Source: Sphingobacterium sp. xlx-96
GTDB taxonomy: Bacteria > Bacteroidota > Bacteroidia > Sphingobacteriales > Sphingobacteriaceae
Assembly: GCF_011007365.1 (NCBI RefSeq)
Contig: NZ_WFKM01000001.1
Span: 496,001 to 560,000, forward strand
DNA: 64,000 bases
Reading direction: 5' to 3'
The translations under genes were made by a program, and so were the position numbers. Below are positions 17,628 through 24,991 of this stretch, in pieces; the stretch's first letter is position 1, and each line of letters starts with the position of its first letter. The notes beneath the pieces were generated by a model, which saw only the letters and a list, made by a program, of their open reading frames with translations, had not been told where the DNA came from and did not search any database.

Positions 17628-17804
17628 ATGAATAAAAGAAGAGGTAAAAAGTATTCAAAAAAAATAAAAAAGGAGGTCGTATCAGCGATTGTAAATGGTG
17701 AGTTATTAATCGGTGAAGCTGTGAAAAAATATAATATTTGTACAAAGGCTACTATTGTTAGGTGGTTAAAGGTACATGTCGCAGAAAGTGACACTATCCC
17801 TTAA
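17628..17804 (+). CDS. Small transposase OrfA-like helix-turn-helix protein, probably a remnant
   Basis: A 58-codon ORF, ATG 17628 to TAA 17802-17804, too short for most gene lists. The product is very basic at its N-terminus (MNKRRGKKYSKKIKKEVVSA) and has a helix-turn-helix of the IS3 OrfA type: VNGELLIGEAVKKYNICTKA, then TIVRWLKV. A further open frame, about 17875-18036 with no start, reads LSDEIQSAESNFLNVQ and VEYLLG-like EYLLGMKRMEIIIKQEA, which resembles the leucine-zipper tail of such proteins. The two could be one gene broken by frameshift. No OrfB/integrase is present. It could also be a solitary DNA-binding protein. Confidence 0.45.
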   Translation: MNKRRGKKYSKKIKKEVVSAIVNGELLIGEAVKKYNICTKATIVRWLKVHVAESDTIP

Positions 17805-18054
17805 AGTGCGTAGGTTGAAAAGCTAGGGTTTAGATCTTATAATCTAAGCCTTAAAAAAAATAAGCATCAACTAAAGAAAGGAAAAAAAGTTATCAGACGA
17901 AATTCAGTCCGCGGAATCAAACTTTTTGAACGTGCAGTTTTTCCTTTTTTTAGAATATCTCCTGGGAATGAAAAGAATGGAAATCATAATTAAGCAAGAA
18001 GCAACTCTAGACGTAGAATGGTATTTTGATATATAATAAGTTTTGTGAGCTTAC

Positions 18055-18933
18055 TCACTTGGTATTTCTTATAATCGAAAGTTTATTTTTATAATCTGTG
18101 GGTGTTGTTTTCTTAATTGATTTGAATGTTTTATTAAAATTTGATAAACTACTAAAGCCACAGGCATAGGCAATATTACCTATTAATTCGTTACTTTCGT
18201 TTATCATTTTGCAGGAATAACTAATTCTAATTTCATTTAAAAATTGTGTAAAGCTTTTTTGTGTTCGGTTTTTAAAGTATCTACAAAAAGCAGGCTTTGT
18301 CATGTTTCCAATGACAGAAACTTCATCTAGACTGATGTCACGGTGATAGTTTTGAAACATAAATCTAATGATATTGTCTATCTTATCATAGTTATTTGTT
18401 AAAGACTCTATATCGTATCTTGTATCATTTAAAACTTTATAAGCATTTGTATTTATAATAAGATCCATTAGATCTAAAAACAGCACGACTTGTTTAAGCC
18501 CTTCAGCGTTGGAAATGTCTAAAATCAAAGGTTTCATTCTTTGGGCCAATAAAGGTTCGAAAAGTATACCTTGCTTAGAAATCTGGAGAAAGGAGTGAAG
18601 TCGCCTAGTGTCAATAAAATTTCTCATTACTGCAAGTAGCTTTTCGGGATCAAAAAAAAGTGTGATAGATCGAGCAACGATGCTGTCGGGAAAATCATCG
18701 GCATGGGTATACCAGACGTGGGGCAAGTTTGATCCTAGAAATGTGATCTCATCCTTCTCATACGAATCAATATTGTCTCCTATTATTCGCTTACCAGTAC
18801 TTTCTAAAACAAGATTTATCTGACATTCTGGGTGATAGTGAAATTCAGTAGCAAAATTAGTGTTAGAATAATGTTTGATACTAAATGCCTGTCGATTAAT
18901 ATCATTCAATATTTTAGCAAATGTAGGTTTCAT
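18055..18933 (-). CDS. AraC-family transcriptional regulator
   Basis: Cytoplasmic DNA-binding protein of 292 aa. The N-terminal cupin-like sensor has FHYHPECQINLVLE and a GSNLPHVWYTH motif (about 30-80), typical of AraC regulators sensing sugars or related compounds. The C-terminal 100 residues hold two helix-turn-helix motifs: ISLDEVSVIGNMTKPAFCRYF and LIGNIAYACGFSSLSNFNKTF, with the final PTDYK. It is transcribed towards the surface operon and away from nothing obvious; the AGCS symporter upstream (19058) is on the same strand 124 nt away. Target genes unknown. Confidence 0.9.
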   Translation of the reverse strand: MKPTFAKILNDINRQAFSIKHYSNTNFATEFHYHPECQINLVLESTGKRIIGDNIDSYEKDEITFLGSNLPHVWYTHADDFPDSIVARSITLFFDPEKLLAVMRNFIDTRRLHSFLQISKQGILFEPLLAQRMKPLILDISNAEGLKQVVLFLDLMDLIINTNAYKVLNDTRYDIESLTNNYDKIDNIIRFMFQNYHRDISLDEVSVIGNMTKPAFCRYFKNRTQKSFTQFLNEIRISYSCKMINESNELIGNIAYACGFSSLSNFNKTFKSIKKTTPTDYKNKLSIIRNTK

Positions 18934-19057
18934 AATATTTTGTTTATACGGTTGTACTAAAATAAAACCTGAATCTCAAAAAAGAAATAGAAAACTAGCT
19001 TTTAAACAGGATTTACGTAAAGTTATTGATGTTGGTAATATGTTATATACGCAATGA

Positions 19058-20497
19058 TCAAGTTGGTTTTTTTGACCTCGACCAGAAATCCATATTTCTA
19101 AAATTAAGTTTGCTACTGTCGAACGTGGGGTCTTCCTTACGTGCCAGCTGCTCTTGATAATCCTTATAAAGTCTATACACTTTGTTGTGGAGTAGTATGA
19201 TCGCAACAAGGTTGAGCCACGCCATCATGCCTACCCCGATGTCACCCAAAGTCCACGCGGACTCGGCAGTGCTCACACACCCCATATAGACAGAGATAAG
19301 GATGAGGAGACGTAGTAACCACACAATAATGCGTTTTGACGATTGTTTGCTGATAAAGCTGACATTACTTTCGGCGATGTAATAGTAGGCCATGATCGTG
19401 GTGAAAGCGAAAAATGTGAGTGCTAGGGCCACAAAGATATTCCCAAAGGCTGGGAAGTGATGTGCTACGGCCTGTTGTGTGAAAGCAGGTCCCATTTCTA
19501 CTCCTGGAATATGTTCGACGATAAAGCCTCCTTCGGGGTCCTGCACATTGTATTGGCCCGTGAATAGGATCATCAATGCGGTGGCCGTGCATACGAAAAG
19601 GGTGTCTACATAAACCGAAAAACCTTGTACCAAACCTTGTTTGATCGGGTGCGAAACCTCGGCTGCTGCTGCTGCATGAGGAGCTGTACCTTGCCCGGCT
19701 TCATTGCTATAGATGCCGCGTTTTACACCCCAGGCTATAGCGCTGCCAGCAACAGCACCAAAAGTAGCCTCCATATTAAATGCCGATTTAACAATCAGTG
19801 CCAAAACACGAGGTATCTCTTGTAGGTTGAGAACCATAATGACAATAGCCATGAGGATGTAGGCTCCGGCCATGAAAGGAACGACAAACTCAGCGACCTT
19901 GCTGATACGCTTTACCCCACCTATGATAATGATGCCTAATAGGCACGCTAGGAATAGGGCAGTGAAGAGAGGCGGGATATCGAATGCCTTCTCGACAGCG
20001 ACACTGATACTATTGCTCTGTACGCTTGGAAGGAGGAAGCCTGTGCTAATAATGGTGACTATGGCAAATGTCCAGGCAAATATCTTCGAACGTAATCCTT
20101 TTAAGATATAGAATGCCGGTCCGCCACGATATTCTCCTTGATCTACTTCCTTGTACATCTGCCCCAAAGTGGCCTCAACGATAGCCGATGCACTTCCCAA
20201 AAATGCAATGATCCACATCCAGAATACGGCGCCAGGTCCTCCCATGCCGATAGCGGTAGCGACGCCTGCGATATTACCAGTACCGACACGCCCCGAGATA
20301 GCCAATGAAAAGGCCTGAAAGGAGGATATTCCTTTGTCCGAACTACTGCCTTTGAATAGGAGACGCACCATCTCACGAAGTTGTGTAAGTTGTGGGAATT
20401 TAAATCGGACGGTAAAATAAATCCCAGTGATAAGACAAAGATAGACCAACGCATCACTCCATACCACATTATAAACTTTGGTTATCAAATCTTCCAT
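19058..20497 (-). CDS. Alanine/glycine:cation symporter (AGCS) family protein
   Basis: Inner-membrane Na+-coupled amino-acid symporter of 479 aa. The ATG at 20497 (MEDLITKVYNVV) is chosen; the longer frame would need a TTG at 20506. The family signature is AISGRVGTGNIAGVATAI with GGPGAVFWMW following; other conserved segments are GQMYKEVDQGEYRGGPAFYI, RGIYSNEAGQGTAPHAAAAA and TALMILFTGQYN. About ten hydrophobic helices. Alanine or glycine is the usual substrate. A terminator-like hairpin at 20754 separates it from the PLP enzyme upstream, so it is probably a separate transcript. Confidence 0.93.
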   Translation of the reverse strand: MEDLITKVYNVVWSDALVYLCLITGIYFTVRFKFPQLTQLREMVRLLFKGSSSDKGISSFQAFSLAISGRVGTGNIAGVATAIGMGGPGAVFWMWIIAFLGSASAIVEATLGQMYKEVDQGEYRGGPAFYILKGLRSKIFAWTFAIVTIISTGFLLPSVQSNSISVAVEKAFDIPPLFTALFLACLLGIIIIGGVKRISKVAEFVVPFMAGAYILMAIVIMVLNLQEIPRVLALIVKSAFNMEATFGAVAGSAIAWGVKRGIYSNEAGQGTAPHAAAAAEVSHPIKQGLVQGFSVYVDTLFVCTATALMILFTGQYNVQDPEGGFIVEHIPGVEMGPAFTQQAVAHHFPAFGNIFVALALTFFAFTTIMAYYYIAESNVSFISKQSSKRIIVWLLRLLILISVYMGCVSTAESAWTLGDIGVGMMAWLNLVAIILLHNKVYRLYKDYQEQLARKEDPTFDSSKLNFRNMDFWSRSKKPT

Positions 20498-20828
20498 ATA
20501 TTGCAATTGTATAGGTTCATAGCTTGCTAAAATATGTAAAACAGTTCGTCATTGTCTGAATTATTGTATAGATTGTGTTTATAAAGATGTTTGTGGTATA
20601 TATGTATTAGTTATTGGAATAATAGTTGTTTGTTTTTTGGGGATTGTGGCAGCAATTCGGGAGGTCTCATATTTTATATAAATTTATAATGAAGTAGCTA
20701 CTCTCATGTATTCTAATGCTAATATACAACTTAGCTGGCTATTGAAATAATTTGAAAAAAGGAGGTTTTTTGTTCTCCTTTTTTGGACAGGATATTTTGA
20801 CGTTATCATGTGTCTGGGATGAGGTTTA
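20498..20828 (-). other. Intergenic region between symporter and PLP-enzyme gene
   Basis: 331 bp, AT-rich, holds the terminator at 20754-20783 near its right end and presumably the symporter promoter in the remainder. No convincing TAnnTTTG element on the minus strand and no ORF were found; a 64-codon plus-strand frame from 20752 is a shadow of the PLP enzyme. Confidence 0.4.
20754..20783 (-). terminator. Rho-independent terminator of the trans-sulfuration gene
   Basis: Perfect 10-bp inverted repeat, AAAAAAGGAG (20754-20763) against CTCCTTTTTT (20774-20783), lying 45 nt after the minus-strand stop at 20829; on the minus strand it reads as a GGAG stem flanked by A and T tracts. Confidence 0.75.
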
Positions 20829-22010
20829 TTACGCTTCAAATGCCTGTGCAAAGTCAGCGATAAGGTCATCTATATGCTCTATACCGACAGAAATCCGAAG
20901 CATCCCGCGATTGATCCCGGCTATTTTTTTCTGTTCGCTCGAATGATGTCCGCCCCACATACTAGCCGGGTGTACAACGAGGGATTCTACTCCACCAAGA
21001 CTGGCAGCATTGGCAAATACTTTTAGATTTTGGAGTATGTTTTGTGCGTGACGATACTGCTCTTCTTCGGTAGAACCCGCTACCTCGATGCATAACATGC
21101 CCGTAAAGCCTTTCATCTGCTGGCTTGCGAGCTGGTGCTGTGGATGGGAGGGAAGTCCTGTATAAATGACGGATTTGATATGATTGTTCTGGGACAGCCA
21201 TTCAGCAAGCTGCTGTGCATTCTCATTGATCTGACGCACGCGAAGTGCTAAGGTCTTTAGACCACGAAGAAGCAACCAGGAATCAAATGGACTAAGGCTG
21301 GCTCCCAATACCAACGATCTTCGCCAGACTTTATGAATAAAATCTTTAGAACCACATACAGCACCGGCAGTCAGATCGGAATGCCCACCCAGGTATTTGG
21401 TGGCACTGTGTACGGTCACATCTATGCCAAACTCTGCCGGTATTTGGTTGATCGGTGAGGCGAAGGTATTGTCGACCATGGTGGTGATGCCATTTTCCTG
21501 TCCTAGTCTGCCGATAAAGGCTAGGTCGGTGATATCTAGATTTGGATTGGAAGGTGTCTCAATATAGATGAGTTTTGTATTGCAGCGGATTGCTTTGCTG
21601 AAAGATGCATTATCTGTCTGGTCTACTTGTGTAATCTCAACATTGTAGTCGTTGAGAAATTCTTTCAAGAATAAGGACGCTCCGGAATAATGGGACTGCT
21701 GTGATACAATATGATCGCCTGATCGGACGATAGCTAATATAGCAGTGCTAATGGCAGCCATTCCGGTAGCCAGGACAAGTGCGTCTTCTGTTTTCTCAAG
21801 TGAGGCTAAAATAGCGGCAACCTGACTGTTGGTTGGATTGCCATGCCGGTGGTAAAATTCGGGATGTTTTGTTTCGGTGGCAGCGATAATGTATTGGTCT
21901 AGATTATCACTAGCCAGATACGTGGAAGTCTGAAATATAGGGGGCACTACGGCACTTGTTTGGTTGTATTCTTTGCCGATGTGTATGCTGTTTGTTTCTA
22001 ATCTTGACAT
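20829..22010 (-). CDS. Trans-sulfuration family PLP enzyme (cystathionine gamma-synthase / methionine gamma-lyase type)
   Basis: Cytoplasmic PLP-dependent Cys/Met metabolism enzyme of 393 aa. The Schiff-base lysine is Lys205 in HSATKYLGGHSD; PLP-phosphate and ring contacts are YHRHGNPT and ATGMAAIS near residues 55 and 82, and the aspartate motif is TMVDNTFASP. The C-terminal domain has GGVESLVVHPASM and LRISVGIEHIDDLIADFAQA, the standard family ending. It could make or break cystathionine or release methanethiol; sequence alone does not separate these activities, so no symbol is assigned. It is divergent from the alcohol dehydrogenase gene; CAAAATTA at 22078-22085 is a possible minus-strand -7 element. 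Confidence 0.9.
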   Translation of the reverse strand: MSRLETNSIHIGKEYNQTSAVVPPIFQTSTYLASDNLDQYIIAATETKHPEFYHRHGNPTNSQVAAILASLEKTEDALVLATGMAAISTAILAIVRSGDHIVSQQSHYSGASLFLKEFLNDYNVEITQVDQTDNASFSKAIRCNTKLIYIETPSNPNLDITDLAFIGRLGQENGITTMVDNTFASPINQIPAEFGIDVTVHSATKYLGGHSDLTAGAVCGSKDFIHKVWRRSLVLGASLSPFDSWLLLRGLKTLALRVRQINENAQQLAEWLSQNNHIKSVIYTGLPSHPQHQLASQQMKGFTGMLCIEVAGSTEEEQYRHAQNILQNLKVFANAASLGGVESLVVHPASMWGGHHSSEQKKIAGINRGMLRISVGIEHIDDLIADFAQAFEA

Positions 22011-22199
22011 AATGGATACGGTTTTATAATTCTAATGTACGAATAATCTATTGATTTAGTATACATTTGGGTGCCTACAAAATTAGCTTTTATATTAGGA
22101 CACAATATATTCGATGTAAAAATGATTTTATGTAAATTTGTGTATATAAGACGCTGGCTGACATAGCGTAAAGAATGTTTAATTTTTAATCGAATAGTG

Positions 22200-23255
22200 A
22201 TGATAAAATCAAAAGGTTATGCTGCTAAGGATAGTAATTCGAAACTGGAGTATTGGGAATTTGAAAGAAGAGAACTGGGCGCCAACGATGTGTTGATAGA
22301 TATATTATATAGCGGTATCTGCCATTCGGATATCCATCAGGTTCGTGATGAGTGGGGAGGGACGCAGTATCCGATTGTTCCGGGACATGAGATTGTAGGT
22401 CGTGTAAGTGCTGTTGGTAATGCTGTGATTAAATTCAAGAAAGGTGATTTGGCTGGGGTGGGATGCATGGTGGCGTCTTGTGGAGAATGTGAAAACTGTG
22501 AGTCGGACCAGCAGCAGTTTTGTCTAGAAAAGAAAACTGTATGGACCTATAATAGTAAGGATGTCATGCATGATCATACGTTTACATTTGGTGGTTATAG
22601 TAATAATATAGTGGCAGATGCTGATTTTGTGTTACATATACCTGAATCTTTAGATATTAAGAAAGTTGCTCCTCTGCTGTGTGCCGGAATTACAACATAT
22701 TCGCCGTTAAAAAGATGGAATGTGAAAGCAGGACATCGGGTAGGGGTATTGGGACTAGGCGGATTGGGGCATATGGCTGTTAAGATTGCAGTGGCTATGG
22801 GAGCGGAGGTAACGATGATTAGTCATTCACCTCGAAAGAAAGCCGATTCTACCTTGTTGGGTGCAAAACACTTTCTGAATATGAATGTTCCTGACGAGAT
22901 AGTTGGTTTTTTGGGTTATTTTGATTTTATTATTGATACGGTATCTGTTCCGCACGATTATAATCTTTATTTAAATTTACTGAGAACTTATGGTGTGCAT
23001 ATTTGTGTAGGTATTCCAGCGGCACCTATTGAGATCGAAGGCCGTTCTATCATGGGAGGTAATAAGATATTGACAGCCTCAAGTATAGGAGGGATACAAG
23101 AGACGCAGGATATGCTTAACTTTTGTGCCCAGCACGGTATTCTTCCTGAGACTGAAATGATTGATATTGATTATGTGAATGAAGCTTATCAGCGCGTATT
23201 GGATAGTGATGTGAAATATAGATTCGTCATTGATATGAAGTCAATAGATCGGTAA
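22200..23255 (+). CDS. Zinc-dependent NAD(P) alcohol dehydrogenase (cinnamyl-alcohol/YahK type)
   Basis: Medium-chain dehydrogenase of about 351 aa oxidising alcohols or reducing aldehydes. ATG at 22200 is chosen over an overlapping GTG at 22197. Catalytic zinc ligands lie in GICHSDIH and VPGHEIVG; the structural zinc loop is CGECENCESDQQQFC (four Cys). The Rossmann motif is GVLGLGGLGHMAVK, and SHSPRKK after the second strand suits NADP(H). It matches the broad-specificity aldehyde reductase class (YahK, CAD). Promoter candidate: TAAATTTG at 22133-22140 with no clear -33 box. It is a single-gene unit, closed by the strong terminator at 23301. Confidence 0.93.
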   Translation: MIKSKGYAAKDSNSKLEYWEFERRELGANDVLIDILYSGICHSDIHQVRDEWGGTQYPIVPGHEIVGRVSAVGNAVIKFKKGDLAGVGCMVASCGECENCESDQQQFCLEKKTVWTYNSKDVMHDHTFTFGGYSNNIVADADFVLHIPESLDIKKVAPLLCAGITTYSPLKRWNVKAGHRVGVLGLGGLGHMAVKIAVAMGAEVTMISHSPRKKADSTLLGAKHFLNMNVPDEIVGFLGYFDFIIDTVSVPHDYNLYLNLLRTYGVHICVGIPAAPIEIEGRSIMGGNKILTASSIGGIQETQDMLNFCAQHGILPETEMIDIDYVNEAYQRVLDSDVKYRFVIDMKSIDR

Positions 23256-23300
23256 ATATGTTTGAAAATAAATAAAGTGATGATCTCACTTATAACGAAA

Positions 23301-23332
23301 AAGGCGTTCTGAATTATATTCAGAACGCCTTT
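23301..23332 (+). terminator. Strong intrinsic terminator
   Basis: Arms AAGGCGTTCTGAAT and ATTCAGAACGCCTT pair perfectly over 14 bp around TAT and are followed by a run of T. It closes the alcohol dehydrogenase gene and, being flanked by A and T, probably also the convergent gene at 23358. Confidence 0.92.
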
Positions 23333-23357
23333 TTTTTGCCTTTTATTTAGCTTTCCC

Positions 23358-23903
23358 CTACTCTTTTCCCCATTTGTCGAATAGGAAGAATATAGCCCCT
23401 AGGGCTACTGCTCCAATAGAAAGATACGTGTTTAACATAGTGAAATTGTTTGAGCTCTTTCCTGTTTTTTGACGATATAATTTGACAGCTTCAAAGTGAG
23501 TATGCAGATCTGTAGTAGAAGATGAATATTTTGCGGATTGAACAGGTATCGGTGTACGCCAAGCGTCGTAAGGCCTAGGACGAAAGTTAATACAGATTGC
23601 TAGCAGTTTGTATATGTCTTCGGATGGATTGGATGTAATGCCTGATACATAGTTTTTTAATGGTCTTAGTTTGTCAAGATCCATTAAATCTAGTTGATGA
23701 ATGACTACGTTGTGATCCGTAGAGCACGATAGAAACCTCCCAACAGTCTTGCTATCCCCCGGAATAGGTTCCTCTGATAATCGCTGTTTTATCAACTTTC
23801 GAAGTCTACATGTTGAGGGTTTTTGTAATTCAATAGGTAGTCTCCCTAGACGCTTTTGTTCCAAAAAACATGCTACCACTTCGCTCTTAAATTGCTCAAA
23901 CAT
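23358..23903 (-). CDS. Uncharacterised tail-anchored protein
   Basis: Hypothetical protein of 181 aa with two recognisable parts. Residues about 1-115 are a soluble helical region: CRLRKLIKQRLSEEPIPGDS, KTVGRFLSCS, LRPLKNYVSGITSNPSEDIY and LAICINFRPRPYDAW. I have the impression that this pattern (LRK..., a middle RFF/RFL, ...NP..., DFKPRPF) recurs at the N-terminus of many uncharacterised Bacteroidota proteins, but cannot confirm it. A linker follows, then one membrane helix (about 158-175, TYLSIGAVALGAIFFLF) and a short basic/acidic tail. No signal peptide, so the N-terminal domain should face the cytoplasm. Function unknown. Confidence 0.65.
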   Translation of the reverse strand: MFEQFKSEVVACFLEQKRLGRLPIELQKPSTCRLRKLIKQRLSEEPIPGDSKTVGRFLSCSTDHNVVIHQLDLMDLDKLRPLKNYVSGITSNPSEDIYKLLAICINFRPRPYDAWRTPIPVQSAKYSSSTTDLHTHFEAVKLYRQKTGKSSNNFTMLNTYLSIGAVALGAIFFLFDKWGKE

Positions 23904-24324
23904 AATCCAAAATTAGTGTAGTACGACTGTTGAAAATTACGGGAAACCGTAAAATAGGTGTGAATATTTTAAGCTTAAATTTTTTTTTGTTCTTGGAATT
24001 TTTTGAATTCAACGACACTATTGGAATTAATGGTGGAATAAATGGTACGATTGGAATTATCATTAAATCAGGACTTAAACCACGCTAGGTTTGCTCTCAG
24101 AATCTAGTTAAGGATCACTGCAAACGTGGTGGTGATCTAGTAAAAACAAGATACTATCGAGAAGATATTGTAGGAACTGTTTGCCGGTTTGGGAAGCAGC
24201 ATATAGTTCCCGCAATGGACACTCCCACTTCCCGAAAAAATCAGAAGGCCTTCTGAAAACAATGTAGTATCCCGGCGCACGATGCACCGGGGCTACTCAG
24301 TTTTTGACTTTTAATTTTTTTAAA
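23904..24324. other. 420-bp gene-free stretch with two hairpins near its right end
   Basis: Divergent upstream region of the tail-anchored gene and the repeat-protein gene. GGAATTAATGG and GGAATTATCATT near 24020-24065 form a weak direct repeat. At 24241-24256 lies a perfect 16-bp palindrome (TCAGAAGGCCTTCTGA), and at 24265-24297 an imperfect hairpin (TAGTATCCCGGCGCA against TGCACCGGGGCTACT) followed by CAGTTTTTGA. The second could act as terminator or attenuator ahead of the ATG at 24325. Confidence 0.5.
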
Positions 24325-24819
24325 ATGTGGGTATTAACGTTAGTGCTACTAGCAGGTAGCTCCTTGAATAGTTCTGTGAATTCTAGTTGTCCTAATACAA
24401 CAACTGGACAGTTTGTTTATCAATCACATCCTGAAAGTGAAACGGGTAAATCAAAAGGTATCATAAGACCTATTCCTCCTGTGGTTCGTAGGGCAAATGT
24501 TGAACAGGAAAATGGTACAGGCGGAGATAAAGGGACTACACGTCCACCGGTAAAGCCACTAAAAATTTATAGCTATCTTGATCAAGAAAATGGTACAGGC
24601 GGAGATAAAGGGACTACGCGTCCACCGGTAAAGCCACTAAAGATTTATAGCTATCTTGATCAAGAAAATGGTACAGGCGGAGATAAAGGGACTACGCGTC
24701 CACCGGTAAAGCCACTAAAGATTTATAGCTATCTTGATCAAGAAAATGGTACAGGCGGAGATAAAGGGACTACACGTCCACCGGTAAAGCCACTAAAAAT
24801 GTTTAGTAGAATGGTATAG
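24325..24819 (+). CDS. Small exported protein made of 26-aa Pro/Gly/Lys-rich repeats
   Basis: Unrecognised protein of 164 aa from ATG 24325 (the longer frame would need a TTG at 24304). A hydrophobic N-terminus (MWVLTLVLLAGSS) suggests export. From residue 61 there are four tandem 26-aa units, each QENGTGGDKGTTRPPVKPLK then IYSYLD, the last truncated before KMFSRMV. A diverged fifth copy, ETGKSKGIIRPIPPVVRR, precedes them. The composition (Gly/Pro/Lys/Arg, one Tyr pair per unit) suggests a disordered, surface or processed peptide rather than an enzyme. Candidate roles are cell-wall linker, repeat-encoded peptide ligand for the sensor kinase encoded next, or RiPP-like multi-core precursor; no maturation enzyme is nearby, so the last is weak. 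Confidence 0.6.
   Translation: MWVLTLVLLAGSSLNSSVNSSCPNTTTGQFVYQSHPESETGKSKGIIRPIPPVVRRANVEQENGTGGDKGTTRPPVKPLKIYSYLDQENGTGGDKGTTRPPVKPLKIYSYLDQENGTGGDKGTTRPPVKPLKIYSYLDQENGTGGDKGTTRPPVKPLKMFSRMV
24505..24816 (+). repeat. Four tandem 78-bp repeats
   Basis: Units start at 24505, 24583, 24661 and 24739, exactly 78 bp apart. The second and third are identical; the first and fourth share ACACGT and CTAAAAAT variants where the middle ones have ACGCGT and CTAAAGAT, suggesting that the inner copies were duplicated most recently. Confidence 0.95.
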
Positions 24820-24860
24820 TTGAGGTACGGACAACATATGTTGCAAATTCAATACTTACA

Positions 24861-24912
24861 AATCTGTAAAAGGGGATATTTTTAATTCCTCTTTTACAGA
24901 TTAGTTTTTTTT
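24861..24912 (+). terminator. Intrinsic terminator after the repeat-protein gene
   Basis: AATCTGTAAAAG (24861-24872) pairs with CTTTTACAGATT (24891-24902), 12 bp perfect, extended by GGGGA/TTCCT, and is followed by AGTTTTTTTT. It separates the repeat gene from the kinase transcript. Confidence 0.85.
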
Positions 24913-24991
24913 GGTTTTAAATTGACTATTTGTGGTCGCTAAATGTTATAGATGATCGTGTTTTTAGTATCTTAAGCACAAAATTATAGCT

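Noticed and set aside
22011..22199. Region upstream of the trans-sulfuration enzyme examined for a SAM riboswitch
   Set aside because: No SAM-I/II type core or terminator pairing recognised; only possible promoter elements.
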